The position numbers and the translations under genes were made by a program. From assembly GCA_903813345.2 (NCBI GenBank), contig CAIIXF020000009.1:25954740-26018739 (forward strand): a DNA stretch of 64,000 nt, written 5' to 3'. Positions within the stretch are counted from its first letter, which is position 1. Every line of letters begins with the position of its first letter. This document shows positions 47,237 to 60,700 of this stretch, in pieces. The notes under the pieces are model-generated. The model saw nothing but the letters and a program-made list of their open reading frames with translations, searched no databases and was not told the DNA's origin. This DNA is from Owenia fusiformis. Lineage: Eukaryota > Annelida > Polychaeta > Sabellida > Oweniidae.

Positions 47237-49627
47237 GTAAGAACTTAAAAATTTGAAGTAAACATTCACATGTTATGCCGACTCTTCAAATGTTGAGGGG
47301 GTTTTGGACCCTGATTACGCCGCAAGGAGGATTGGCTCCCAGAATGCAACATGACACGTGCCAGCTTTCAAAATGCTGTTCCGCCATTTTGAAACCTTTC
47401 ACGAGTAATAAGGATAACTGGTGTTGCATTCTGTGAGTCAATCCTCCTCCTTGGATCACAAACATGGCGATTCATGAAGACATTCATTAGATTTGGTAGG
47501 AATTTATTCATCATTTGCAGGTATGAAGCTCTGGATTCATTTATTGTGCAACTTAAAGTGAACGGGAATTTTTTTTCCACCGCTAGGAAGAGTTTGAGAC
47601 ACAAAACTTAGAATTGAGCTTATTGTGACAACTTTTGATGGTTGAGGTTTATTTATGTCTCCCACTTGTGGTCGTGGTTGGAACGAAAACTTTTTTTTTA
47701 AAAATTGCTATACCTGCATATGTTATTTTCTAGTACAAAATAAAGTATGAAGGCATCTGTGTGTTTCCTTGATTTAAAATTTAACTGTACTGTACTTCAT
47801 AATGATTCTGACACATGTTTGCGATAAAAATGTCTTGAAAATTCTGCCTACAGCTTTGTAAGAATGAAAAAATTAAAATTGTTCCTTTGAGGTTCCGACA
47901 TTTTGTTACCAAAATGAACCGTTTCAGTAACCAGAGTAGTGGAGTGGATCACCAGTGGTAAAGAAGACCTTCGATAATAGCTTATGTTAACTATATTATC
48001 TAACTATATTATCTGAAACATAGAGATAGGAAACCTCAATACTCATAATATTACCAGCCCTGTAGACCCCCCCCCCCCATCCACACATTTTTTTCAAAAT
48101 CATACAATTTTCATCTGAGCACTTTTCTGGGTGATTTGGGGCCAAAGTTGTGAAATGAGAACGAATTTTTAAAAAAGTAATCTCCCATTCTCAAAAGCTG
48201 ACAAATTAGCTAGAAGTTTGATAAATACATGACATGATATGGATATGCAGTGTCAAAAAGCAGCAGATTATATACTAAGAGTAGTAGAGAATATAAACAG
48301 CCTGGGTGTGTGTATCAACAGCAAATCAGAAAACTAGAAAAAGTTCAAACTAGTTTATAGCTGGGTTTTGTATATGGATCAAATTACCAAAATAGTAATT
48401 TAATGACATTGAGCTACATACCCTTGCCTAAAGCTATGCCTTCCATCCACATGTTAATGTTAGTTTTTATTGATAACACTTGTTCAGGTGTAGAGCTGTC
48501 AAGTTCATGTTTTGATAGATATCACAAAAGGCAAAATTACAAGAGCACGATATTATTCTATAAAATTTGACAAGATCTGTGCAGCTCAGGGTCAGCAGTG
48601 ATCTCATTGGGGAAATCTCTTCAGACCACGCTGTTAAAAAGGTAGAAGCACAGTCAGTATACAGTTGTGAGGGGGAAGGGCAAGCCCAAATCATTTATCT
48701 AGAAAGAATGAGATGAAGGGGTGAGAGACTCTAATAGAGCATGGTTTTGTTTTAATTTGGTATAGAATGTAGGAAAATAGGTTAAATTTTTAGATTTCAG
48801 AAGCAATTTTTCAAAGATATTATAGTTGCAATGAAAAGTGACACATAGCATAGAATAGCATAGTCTTATTGTGGTATGCCCCCCCTCCCAGTATTCTTAA
48901 TATTTGAGCAATAGGTTCTGCACCTTGTTGAAAGTTTCAGAATTCCCTGCATGATTTGAATCATCAACAGATATGTGTTTGTTGTGATTAACACATATTT
49001 GAGTAAAAAATCCTGGGACCACTCAAGTCTCACTGTAACTTCATCTCCTGAAGCTATACTAAGTAACTTAGTTTACAAGGTTTATTTTAGAACATAGTGA
49101 TAGCCTTTACTTCAGTTACTAAAATACTAAACACTTTATAACAGGTGCAGTAATGTTGTTATAGCAACCTGATGTAGGAGTATGTGGTGGGACATTCTAT
49201 TACAACCTGTTGTAAACATTTAAAAATAATACAATGCAATGCAATATAATACAATACAATGCATTATAATGAAATACAATGCAGTGCAATATTGCACATG
49301 ATACAGTATCATAAAGGAGGGATTTATGTTCTACTGTATGCAGTTACAAAAATGATACTGAAAATATACATGGATACTGCCCTTTCATTTGAAGATTACA
49401 GTCAATGGCTACCTGTAAAGTGCAAAGCAAAAGGTTTTGTTTTTAACCAGTTGTTTTCATAGTAAATTATTTATCTTCTGAAGTACTTATCTCTGCTTAA
49501 CTACTTAACTCCCACTCAAGACCATGGCAGCTACTATCAAGGTCACTAAATTATTTATTGTTATACATATCAAAACTCGAGGTTATCTGTGATATCCTTG
49601 TCAGAGATTAGTATTATCTTCCAGTTA
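47237..49627. other. Mixed repeats, no supported gene
   Basis: This stretch holds a foldback repeat at about 47320-47453 (AAGGAGGATTGG and inverse), a fragment of the TTAA element arm (about 47690-47790) and a poly-C MITE remnant near 48060-48180. The minus-strand frame at 48467-48694 looks faintly like retroelement debris, but I cannot assign it. A run of ACAATGCAAT-type repeats lies near 49228-49290. Confidence 0.4.
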
Positions 49628-49767
49628 CATGCCCATTGCCAGCTTTCGCCTAGGGGGGAGGGGGGGGGGGGTTACTTTAAAATGGAATTCCAGGGGGATG
49701 GTTAAAAACTGCATGATTGAATTGAAAGAATTTTTGGAATTCCCCAAACCCCCTGGCTATGGGCCTG
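49628..49767. mobile_element. Third CAGGCCC-type MITE, degraded
   Basis: The right end CCCTGGCTATGGGCCTG is the inverse of CAGGCCCATAGCCAGG. The left end CATGCCCATTGCC is a diverged partner. A long G-run lies between. No duplication is seen. Confidence 0.45.
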
Positions 49768-50327
49768 TATCATGTAAGCTAATCAGGGTAGATACTTACA
49801 AAAACACCTCTTGTAAAGATAAGTACTTTGGTAAGTGTATTTGGGATGCAATTACAGGTACAATGCATTGTCAAGGTAGTGAGCTTTTGCATGTCAGAAA
49901 ATATAAAATGCTATCATGTTTTAACATGACCATTGAATCAAGGAATAAAAGCAAGACAACTCTCTTAGTTTATAAACTAGGGACTCTAATTTTGGTAAAA
50001 TATGGGGTTGTGATGTGTGGTTCAATAGCAGTTGTTAAAGTAGATAAGGGGGGAGGGGGGTTTCAAGTGTCTTGAATCAAGAGTAATATTTTCCCAAAAA
50101 GTATCATGAATTTTGCTCAATTTATTTTAAAAGCTGCTTTATTTCAAATGTCTGATTCTGATCGAATACGTATAACTGTAAACCACAGTCCTATATTGTT
50201 ATTGGTATTGAACACCCCCCCCCACCAAAAAACAAAATCTTGGCTAAAAAAATTCGAAAACCACCTTTTTCGGCACTTATACGATCTCCCCCCCCCCCCA
50301 AATTTTGCAGTATTTCAATAATTTATT

Positions 50328-52374
50328 ATGTCACCACCAAAAGTGGTGGCATATTGTTATGGTCTCCGTTTTTATGTCACCACCAAAAGTGGTGACATAT
50401 TGTTATGGTCTCCGTTTTTTTGCGACGGCGTCCGGCGGTTGGTGGTTGGCGTCTGGCGTCCGGCGGTTGGCGTCCGGCGTCTGTAACAATTTCTTACAAC
50501 TTCCTATAACTTAACAAATACTGTTTAGACTGACTTCAATTTTTTTCTAAATCATCTACATGTTCTCAGAAGTTCAAATCTGACTTTAGATTTGACATTT
50601 GACCTTCAATGACCTTCTCAAGGTAATGACCTTCTCAAGGTCAAAAAGGTCTTTTTTCAACTTGCTTCACATGGACTACATTTTTTTTCAAAATCATCTA
50701 CATGTTCTCAGAAATTCAAATCTGACTTTAGATTTGACATTTGACCTTCAAATCTGACTTTAGATTTGACATTTGACCTTCAATGACCTTCTCAAGGTCA
50801 AAAAAGGTCAAAAAGGTCTGTTTTCAACTTGCTTCAAATTGACTAAATTTTTTTTTCAAAATCATCTACGTGTTCTCAGAAATTCAAATCTGATTTAAGA
50901 TTTGACATTTGACCTTCAATGACCTTCTCAAGGTCAAAAAGGTCTTTTTTCAACTTGCTTCACATTGACTACATTTTTTTTCAAAATCATCTACATGTTC
51001 TCAGAAATTCAAATCTGACTTAAGATTTGACATTTGACCTTCAATTCTGACTTTAGATTTGACATTTGACCTTCAATGACCTTCTCAAGGTCAAAAAAGG
51101 TCAAAAAGGTCTGTTTTCAACTTGCTTCAAATTGACTAAATTTTTTTTTCAAAATCATCTACGTGTTCTCAGAAATTCAAATCTGACTTAAGATTTGACA
51201 TTTGACCTTCAATGACCTTCTCAAGGTCAAAAAAGGTCAAAAAGGTCTGTTTTCAACTTGCTTCAAATTGACTAAAATAAATTTTTTCAAAATCATCTAC
51301 GTGTTCTCAGAAATTCAAATCTGACTTTAGATTTGACTTAAGATTTGACATTTGACCTTCAATGACCTTCTCAAAGTCAAAAAAGGTCAAAAAGGTCTTT
51401 TTTCAACTTGCTTCAAATTGACTAAAAAAAATTTTCAAAATCATCTACATGTTCTCAGAAATTCAAATCTGACTTTAGATTTGACATTTGACCTTCAATG
51501 ACCTTCTCAAGGTCAAAAAAGGTCAAAAAGGTCTGTTTTCAACTTGCTTCAAATTGACTAAATTTTTTTTTCAAAATCATCTACGTGTTCTCAGAAATTC
51601 AAATCTGACTTAAGATTTGACTTAAGATTTGACATTTGACCTTCAATGACCTTCTCAAAGTCAAAAAAGGTCTGTTTTCAACTTGCTTCAAATTGACTAA
51701 AAGACATTTTCAAAATCATCTACGTGTTCTCAGAAATTCAAATCTGACTTTAGATTTGACTTAAGATTTGACATTTGACCTTCAATGACCTTCTCAAAGT
51801 CAAAAAAGGTCAAAAAGGTCTTTTTTCAACTTGCTTCAAATTGACTAAATTTTTTTTTCAAAATCATCTACATGTTCTCAGAAATTCAAATCTGACTTTA
51901 GATTTGACATTTGACCTTTAATGACCTTCTCAATGTCAAAAAAGGTCAAAAAGGTATTTTTTCATCTTGCTTCAAATTGACTAAATTTTTTTTCAAAATC
52001 ATCTACATGTTCTCAGAAATTCAAATATGACTTTAGATTTGACATTTGACCTTCAATGACCTTCTCAAGGTCAAAAAAGGTCAAAAAGGTCTTTTTTCAA
52101 CTTGCTTCAAATTGACTAATTTTTTTTTTCAAAATCATCTACATGTTCTCAGAAATTCAAATCTGACTTAAGATTTGACATTTGACCTTTAATGACCTCA
52201 AGGTAAAAAAAGGTCAAAAAGGTCTGTTTTCAACTTGCTTCAAATTGACCAAATTTTTTTTTCAAAATCATCTACATCTTTTCAGAAGTTCAAATTTGAC
52301 TTTACAAGTTCTCAGAAATTCAAATCTGACTTAAGTTTGAACTCATAATATTGTGAGCAACTAGGTGGTGACAT
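50328..52374 (+). mobile_element. Tandem-unit element family F3
   Basis: Perfect 11-bp inverted ends ATGTCACCACC / GGTGGTGACAT bound about 2 kb. The head hairpin (CACCACCAAAAGTGGTG) is present twice because its first 46 or so bp are duplicated. A GC-rich GGCGTCCGGCGG zone follows. About a dozen units of 110-150 bp come next, built of AAATCATCTACATGTTCTCA, GACTTTAGATTTGACATTTG and AAAAGGTCAAAAAGGTC. The units are repeats of repeats and vary in length. Confidence 0.8.
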
Positions 52375-52545
52375 TTTGTCATGTTAATGCCTTGTTGTTT
52401 TTTTGCAGTGATTAATTAAATTTCACCAAATTCACTGTTAGGTAGCTCCAAAAAAAATTTTGCCATAAATATTTGAACCCCCTCCTGTCACATCCTGGCT
52501 ACGCCACTAGTATTTGCAGTCAGAAGTGTTAGTTACCCTTTCTAA

Positions 52546-53966
52546 TACAGTAAAACCTGTATATCTGAACACCTGGCTAATCCGAACACCTTCCAATTTG
52601 AACACTTTTTTTCGGTCCCATTTTTTCCTACCATTGACTCCCATGTTAAATAAACCTTGAATTCTGAACACCTTCTAATCTGAACAGTGAACAACCAGAT
52701 GTGAAAAAGTGACCTGTCTAATCTGAACATTTTTATCAGAAATCAAATGTCTGGACATTTCAATAATAGCCACATATTGAGTCAATGTTATAGTTGTTGT
52801 TTATCTTTACATATACATGTACAATGTAATCAAAGAACCAATACTGTCCTAATTAACTTATTTAGTCTCAGTGACATCCCTTATTTTTTGAATAGGTGTG
52901 AATACAGGAGTTAATTGGTTTATCCTATTAGAAAAGAACTGAATGTTTTATGTTTGGATTAAGAGAAAGGTGTGAATCAAGAAGATAATTGATTTATCAT
53001 TATTAGAAATTAACTGGATGTTTTTGATTTGGATTATGAACAGGTCTTAGATGTTTTATATCCCATGGGTCTGTTATGATAGCTAAGATTCAATCAGTAA
53101 ATGTTTTATAATCACAAAGACAACACAGACACAATTGCAGACAAGATTTCACGAGAAAGAGAAAAAATGCAACTTCGTAATATCCTATCACTAAAATGCC
53201 TCCTAAAAGATGTTTTTGATTTGGATTAAGAGAAAGGTGAGACTCTGGGAGATAATTGGTTTATCCTTATTGTAAATTAACTGGATGTTTTTGATTTGGA
53301 TTATGAACAGGTCTTAGATGTTTTATATCCCATGGGTCTGTTATGATAGCTAAGATTCAATCAGTAAATGTTTTATAATCACAAAGACAACACAGACACA
53401 ATTGCAGACAAGATATCACGAGAAAGAGAAAAAATGCAACTTCGTAATATCCTATCACTAAAATGCCTCCTAAAAAGGGAGGATTATACATCCATCATCT
53501 CAAAATTATTTTTACTTGAAGAGGATGTCTCCTCAAATATTGCTAATGCTAAAAGTGCCAAAAAACAAACAACAATGAAGGACTTTTTCAAGCAAAAGTA
53601 AAGCAGTGCTATATAACCATAATATGGGATAAGTCATTTGAGAAGCGTAAGATTTCGTACGAGACTATCATATACTTATACTGTCAGTGTATTACAAAGT
53701 TTTTGCCAAAATATAAGTTATTTTTACTAAAATAATGAAATTGTTCAAAATGTAAATAAAAATAGCATATAGGCTATAGGCCTATTGTAGAATAAACTCA
53801 TCAACATCATGTATTGTTTTCTGACTTAGTATTAAGTGTTCAGTATAGTGGACTGAACAATGAAAATCCCCCCCCGATCAACAATATCCTCGAAATGTGA
53901 ACACCTGCCAATTTGAACGCTCTTGGCTGGTCCCATGGGTGTTCGGATTAGACAGGTTTTACTGTA
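52546..53966 (+). mobile_element. pogo/Tigger-like DNA transposon, internally deleted
   Basis: The element 52548-53964 has ends CAGTAAAACCTGTATAT and CAGGTTTTACTG in inverted orientation, with TA on both sides. It contains GAACACCT-type subterminal repeats. A segment of about 180 bp is present twice (from about 53030 and from about 53297, offset 267 bp), and the second copy leads into the transposase tail. Confidence 0.8.
53368..53601 (+). pseudogene. C-terminal remnant of a pogo/Tigger-type transposase
   Basis: A 77-codon frame ends KKQTTMKDFFKQK, the kind of QTT-DFF tail seen at the C-terminus of Tigger/CENP-B-like transposases. It lies just inside the right TIR and reads toward it. The catalytic domain is missing, so this is a decayed copy. 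Confidence 0.65.
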
Positions 53967-54688
53967 TTTTGATTTTGCTTATTTATGAGAGCTTCATCTC
54001 CCTCATTCTGATACTCAGACCATCTCTGCCATGCAAGGAATCAAAAGAAACTGATAGAATGCTGTGATATCCCACGCTGCAACTACCTCTAGTTATTATT
54101 GTTCTCTATATATTGCATATATTTAAGGTATCAGAAATGAAACCACTTGATTGATTGGCATTCTCAGCATAGTTTATATGCATACATTTAAGGTATTAGA
54201 TATGAAACCATTTGATTGATTATATTGTTTTTCATGACTATGATATATTATCAACTTAATCTTACAACAGAAAGTGGCATTCCTGGCAACAATAAAGTAT
54301 TGTTATACCGTAGGGTACTATTATTTGTTGTTCTCAAGGTTACTACTCACAATGGGATATATATGCATGCTCCAAGACGTTTATTTTCTATTGAATATTT
54401 AACCTTTTAACGATGGCTTAAATATGCCTAAATGAGTATCAGGTATAATTACAAACCATATCACCTAAGAGTATGGTTTTGGGGCTTTTATATATTATCT
54501 TATGTTACGAATTTATGAATTCTAAAACAGTAATAACAAGATGAAATATATAGCTTTAATCAGTGTTTTTGAGGTCCTTATACATATATACATGTACATG
54601 TATTGCATGCAGCAAATATGACATGCAAAATAACTATCATGATTAACATGATACAAAAGCATTAAATGATCTCATATATATGCTTTCA
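53967..54688. other. Sequence upstream of the TPR gene start exon
   Basis: No element or exon is recognised. The acceptor-like TGCTTTCAG at about 54680-54688 suggests that a spliced 5' UTR exon lies further upstream. Confidence 0.4.
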
Positions 54689-54733
54689 GGAAATGACACA
54701 CAATAAATAGGAATTAATATAAACAAGCCTAAC

Positions 54734-57700
54734 ATGGATGGTTTTTGGGGTGATTTTGAGAACCCTACAAAAGAGGGTGCTGCCAAGGCCATGGGCATGC
54801 TCATGGAGGCCTTTGACAGTCTCTATCCTCCTCATATGGACTCTGAAGAACATAAGGAACGTTTGGATAGGATTCGGCCGTATTGGTTCTTTTTCACGTA
54901 AGCAAAAATATGATTAGATAAATGATTGGGTAATGTAGTTCAGTTAAAATCTTACATCAATAGGAAGATTCTGGCTTACTTCTATGATAACTATGCTTCT
55001 TGTGTGTTTTTGTTGGATAATTTTTATCAAAACTTGCAAAATGAGGTAATTCCATCAAAACTTGCCAATGTTTTAGGTAGTGAGGTAGCACCGAAAAATG
55101 TACCCGCTTCTGAACAAATTGAAATTACTTGTTTCTTATGTATTTTTATGTGATACTTCAGAAAATTTTAGTCTGACGCGCCGTATCCGGGGCGAAAGTT
55201 GTCAAAATTGGGTTTTTGACCCTAAAAAGGAAAATTACAGGGGGTACATTATCATCATTGAATAATTCATTCAGTTAGTCTTCAATCATCATAATGATTT
55301 TATTGAGAGTTGATGAGATCATTTTAAGGTAGTATGCAAAGTTTCAATGGTCTGTCACTTGTGGTTGCCATGGAAACCACAATTTTTGCTGAGAAAATCC
55401 TTAATTTTGGTAAAACCTGTACCTGTACATAATATAGAATGTGGATTATTTTTCAAATCAACAGATATCAGAACATTTTAGCACTCTAAAAATCACCAGG
55501 GCTGTCCAAACATTTGTTTAAAGAGAAAGAATATTGCAATTTATATGACTGGTAAGTGTCAAAGACCATACAATTACATAAGTGGTCAAAAGTGGGCGTC
55601 GCCCTCATAATAGTAGTTGATTGCCATTCACTATAAATACAGAGTTTTTAATACTTGACTTTTGAGATAGATTTATATTGAATTTATTTGGTTATACTTA
55701 ATATCAAGCATTTTTACATCTAAGTGTTATAGTTATTGCATGGGGATACAGGGGAGGGGGGGTAGTAACAGAATTGGGAGCGGGCAGAGCTTATCAGCCT
55801 TAAGTGTAAATCTCATCTACATGGTTCTAGATTTCATAGCGTACAGCTTCTGGGTTGTATTATATTCATCTCAATATATAAGATATTAGAATTTACATGG
55901 TTGGTAAGTGTCATAGACCATAGAATTACACATGTGATCAAAAGTGGGCGTCGCCCTAATCATTGTATATGGTTCATTCTCTATAAATACAGAGTTTAAC
56001 TTGACTTTTGAAGTACATTTATTTAAAAACATCTTTGATTTATAGTTAATGTCAAGCATTTCTGGTAAGTTATATATGTACATCTAATTGTAATAGTTAT
56101 TGTCTGGGGGTGGAGGATGGGGGGGGGGGAGAGTAACAGAATTGGAAATGGGCAGAGCTAATAAGCCTTAAATGTAAATCTCATTTACTTAGTTCTGGAT
56201 TTCAAGAGGTGCATCTTCTGGGTCTTCTTCACATTCATCTCAATATATGGGATATTCCAATTTACATGATTGGTAAGTGTCAAAGACCATACAATTACAT
56301 AAGTGATCAAAAGTGGGTGTTGCTCTAACAATATATTGTTATCATGTGGGAGAATATAAGTATACCACTACACTTGCAGATTTGAGAGTCATTCAGTTGA
56401 GTGTATCTATATGGCGCTCCACCTTTGCCTTTTAAAAATGTGCTATTGCCCCTTCTGCATGACACTTCATCTGTGAATGTGTGAAGTGCTAGGAAGGCTG
56501 CATATATGTCAGGGTCTATATTGGAGGAAATACCACTGACATCAGTCTTCTTTTGTTTCCAACTCAAGTATCCAGCAGCATACTTTGCTGTATTTGCTTT
56601 TTGTTTTCATCATCATACAAGAACTAATTCCAATCTTTAGGGACTCTTGTTTTTCTACCTTAAATAGGGCAAGGTGTCTGTCCCCTCTTTCAGGTTCCTT
56701 TATAGAGTTTTTCATGTAATTATCACATACAAAAACTAATCAATCTGCAATTGTAGAATCTTGAAAAAAGTATCCGCCAGATCCAGAAACAAAACTACCT
56801 TTCAAGTTGAATTATGATTTGGGATAGTTGGGGTTTGTTTTCCTTATGATTTGTATACATTTAGAAGTTTTCTTTTTCTTGCTGGGTTCTATTACAAATT
56901 TTGGTCCTTTCCCTTTGGCACTTGTGGGTACATGTTCATGCATAGGGATGGGTTTCTCTGTTCTTGCAAGAAGTCCAGTCAGTGTTCCTAGAGCCCAAGG
57001 CACAGGGCTCAATAGGAACTGCAGGAGACATTCTAGGCTAATTTTATGTTCCTTAGCAAGATCGAAGCTGTTCAAAGATGTTTCATTCAGAATGAATTTG
57101 AACCATCTTAAAGGCTTGTTCTGAGCACTTTTTTTACTGTCACTGTTGCTGCTGTAGTTTGCTGCCATAGTTTTCAATTTCATATGTCTTATTAGATCAT
57201 GAAATCTTTTTTTCAACTAATCTCAGATGGTATCTCTTCATGCAATTTCCCCTTTTGACTAAAATTAGATGAGATCTGCAGCGACATCATTTGGCACAGA
57301 TTTTCCTTATGATACATCGGAGAGATGACCTTCATCCTCAATGGTAAATGGATCAAGAAAGTCTTTGATTGCGGTTTTTGTCATCTTTATGTATTTTTCT
57401 GTACTTGCTATTTGTGCCTTTCCAAGGTCATTATGGGTGTCACACTCGTCTCATCTCTAGATAATTTTCCTAAGTTGGTCTTATGAAGGACTGTCTGATT
57501 GTTATAACCATCTCATCCATATAAAGCACTTATTGTTTGTATGGCCCATATTGCAAATCCTCGTAGTGAACCACCAGATGGACTTGAATGGAAACTAAAT
57601 GACTCCATATCTTTCCAGTGGATATTGACTGATATTCTCATACAAGAGATTGGTGATATAGCAACACCAGGAGATGAATCAGAAAACTCCAGAAGATGTA

Positions 57701-60700
57701 CCCTATGAAATCCAGAATTAAAAAGATGAGATTTATACTTAAGGCAGATGAGATCTACACATTCTAATTCTGTTACTACTCACCCCTGCCCCAATGTAAA
57801 AACTATAATACTTACACAGATGTATTTACCAGAAATGCTTGACATAAATTAAAATAACAGCAGTTCAGTATAACTATGAATGTATCTCAAAAGTCAAGTT
57901 CAATTTTGTATTTATACAAAGAACCAATCATCTACTATTGTTAGGGCGACACTCCTTTTGATCATTTATTAATATGTAATTGTATGGTGTTTGACAAATC
58001 CTGTAAATTGTAATATCCCATATATTGAGATGAATATGAAGGGGACCCAGACAATGTACCCCATGAAATCCAGAATTATGCAGATGAGATTTATACTTAA
58101 GGCTGATTACCTCTGCCCCCTCCCTATTCTGTTACTGCTCTCCCCCATCCTCCCCCAGGCAAGAACTATTACAATTTGATGTGCATTACTAACCAGAAAT
58201 GCTTGAAATTAAGTATAATCAAAGAAGTTGTAATGTAAATGTATCTCAAAAGTCAAGTTAGACTCTGTATTTATAGAGAATGAATATATGATAAGGGCGA
58301 CGCCCACTTTTGATCACTTGCGTAATTCTATGGTCTTTATACTTACCAATCATGCAGAATTATAATATCCTATATATTCAGATGAATGTGAAGAAGACCC
58401 AGAAGATGTACCCCATGAAATCCAGAACTATGTAGATTAGATTTATACTTAAGGGTGATTAGCTTTGCCCTCTTCCAATTCTGTTACCCCCCCCCCCCCC
58501 ATCTACCCCCTCCCCCATGCAATAAGTATAACACTTACATGTACATTATTTACCAAAAATGCTTCATATTTAGTATAACCAAAGAACATCATTATAAATG
58601 TATCTCAAAAGTCAAGTAAAACTCTGTATTTTTAGAGAATGGCAATCATCTACTATGATGAGGGCGACGCCCACTTTTGATCGCTTGTGTAATTGTATGG
58701 TCTTTGACACTCCCCAGTTATGTTAATTGCAATATCCTTTATATTTAAATAAATGTTTGATCTGCCCTGGTAATTTTGAGAATGCTAAAATGTTCTGATA
58801 TCTGTTGATTTGAAAAATAATCCACATTCTATATTATGTACAGGTACAGGTTTTACCAAAATTAAGGATTTTCTCAGCAAAAATTGTGGTTTCCATGGCA
58901 ACCATGCGTGACAGACCATTGAAACTTTGCATACTACCTTGAAATGATCTCATCAACTCTCAATAAAATTATTATGATGATTGAAGACCAACTGAATGAA
59001 TTATTCAATGATGATAATGTACCCCCTGTAATTTTCCTTTTTAGGGTCAAAAACCCAATTTTGACAACTTTCGCCCCGGATACGGCGCGTCAGACAAAAA
59101 TTTTCTGAAGTATCACATAAAAATACATAAAAAACAAGTAATTTCAATTTGTTCAGAAGCGGGTACATTTTTCGGTGCTACCTCACTAACTATTTAGTCA
59201 GATTTGCTCATTTGAAGCCTTCACCCTGAAAAATTAGATCCTCTTGAAAAACGTTTGCTATTATATGTAATAGAGCTAAATATTCATTATTGTTTATGTT
59301 TCACGATGCTCTCTTTTTTCAGTGATGAGTTTGAGCACCTTCCCATCTCATTAGCTAAGGATCACATGATTTTTCTAATGGAGGACCTTAAAGAGGAAGG
59401 CAACTGGAGTTTTAAGGAAGAGATGTACAGCCACTCACATAACTGCTACAGTAATGCACTGAGACTGGCCAAGACCCTACAGGTTGATCATAGCTTTCAC
59501 GTTGGCCAGGATAAAGTGGCCTCGTTGTTTTGTAATCGAGCTGCTGTCTTCAACAAATTGGTAAGTGCTTGAATGTTTTTTGAGATAAGATTGACAATTT
59601 TAAGAGCAGGCATGTTTTTGAAAATCTGTATCTTTAATGCTAGAATATACTGATTATTTATATTGAAGAGGGATTAAACTGCTAAAATACCATCCTTATT
59701 GAGTTTGTTTTAAACTCTCTTTGTGAAAGTGGGTAGCTAGTAGAGGTGTAACTCCCGAGTCAGTAACTCGAGTACAGCTCGTCAGAGCTGCCTATGCATT
59801 GGCTCGAGTTGTCCTCTAGAAACTCGCAATCTATTTCAACTCGCGAGCTAGCTATAACTCGAGTCAACTCGCGGTTTCGCCTATCTTGCAAGCATGTAAA
59901 ATGAATTCGGGTCCCAGAGATCGTGCAACATTACTTCATTAGTGTAATAAATATACCAATGATCGCCATATTTAGCGCCCATCACCTAAAAACACTCTCA
60001 AAGCTTCACAAAGTTCAACAAATATCGTGGAATGACGAGTTACACCAAAAAAATCAGAAAAAGATCGACTATCGAAGGAACTCAACGGGCGATAATAGAG
60101 TAGTCATTAAAATTGAATTGAAAAATGGTCCCCTTATTCTCACGTCGTTTACACGACTTTTACATAAAAAGATGATCTATCATTAAATTAAGATCATAAG
60201 TCTTAACTTTAGATCGATAACCAGCAGTCTTTAGTATAAATAATGAAGATAATCCGGGAAAACCATTCATTAATTTGAGGGGCCCTTCTGGGTTTTCTAA
60301 AATATTGTTTGGTTAGATTCTAGCGATCTCTCGTCCTTACCGTATGCGGCGACGTCTATACCAGATCGTTTTTGATTGAAATATGAGATAACTGCAATGA
60401 ATACCACAGTTTCTTATGGCCCCACGTGTTAAATACCTTTTAGATGTGACTAAACCAGAGAAACTTGGCGCTTGAAGTTACAGTAATTTTGTATAGCAGG
60501 GTTTACAATATGTACTGGACGAAATGAATGAACTCGAGTTTTACTCGAGTTTTGGAAATATTTGGCAAGTTGAACTCGAGTTGGATTTTTCTGGCGAGTT
60601 ACACCTCTAGTAGCTAGCTCAATGTAACGTAAGTCATTGGGCTTGGTGGTTCAATTTGCTCTTCAAGTGTGAAGTTTATCACTGTATGTCTTGTCTGTTT

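Noticed and set aside
48467-48694. 75-codon minus-strand frame
   Set aside because: It has faint retroelement-like character but no motif that can be assigned and no flanking element structure.
50328-52374. CRISPR-like appearance of the regular repeats
   Set aside because: The units are directly adjacent tandem repeats without unique spacers, in a eukaryotic transposon-like context.
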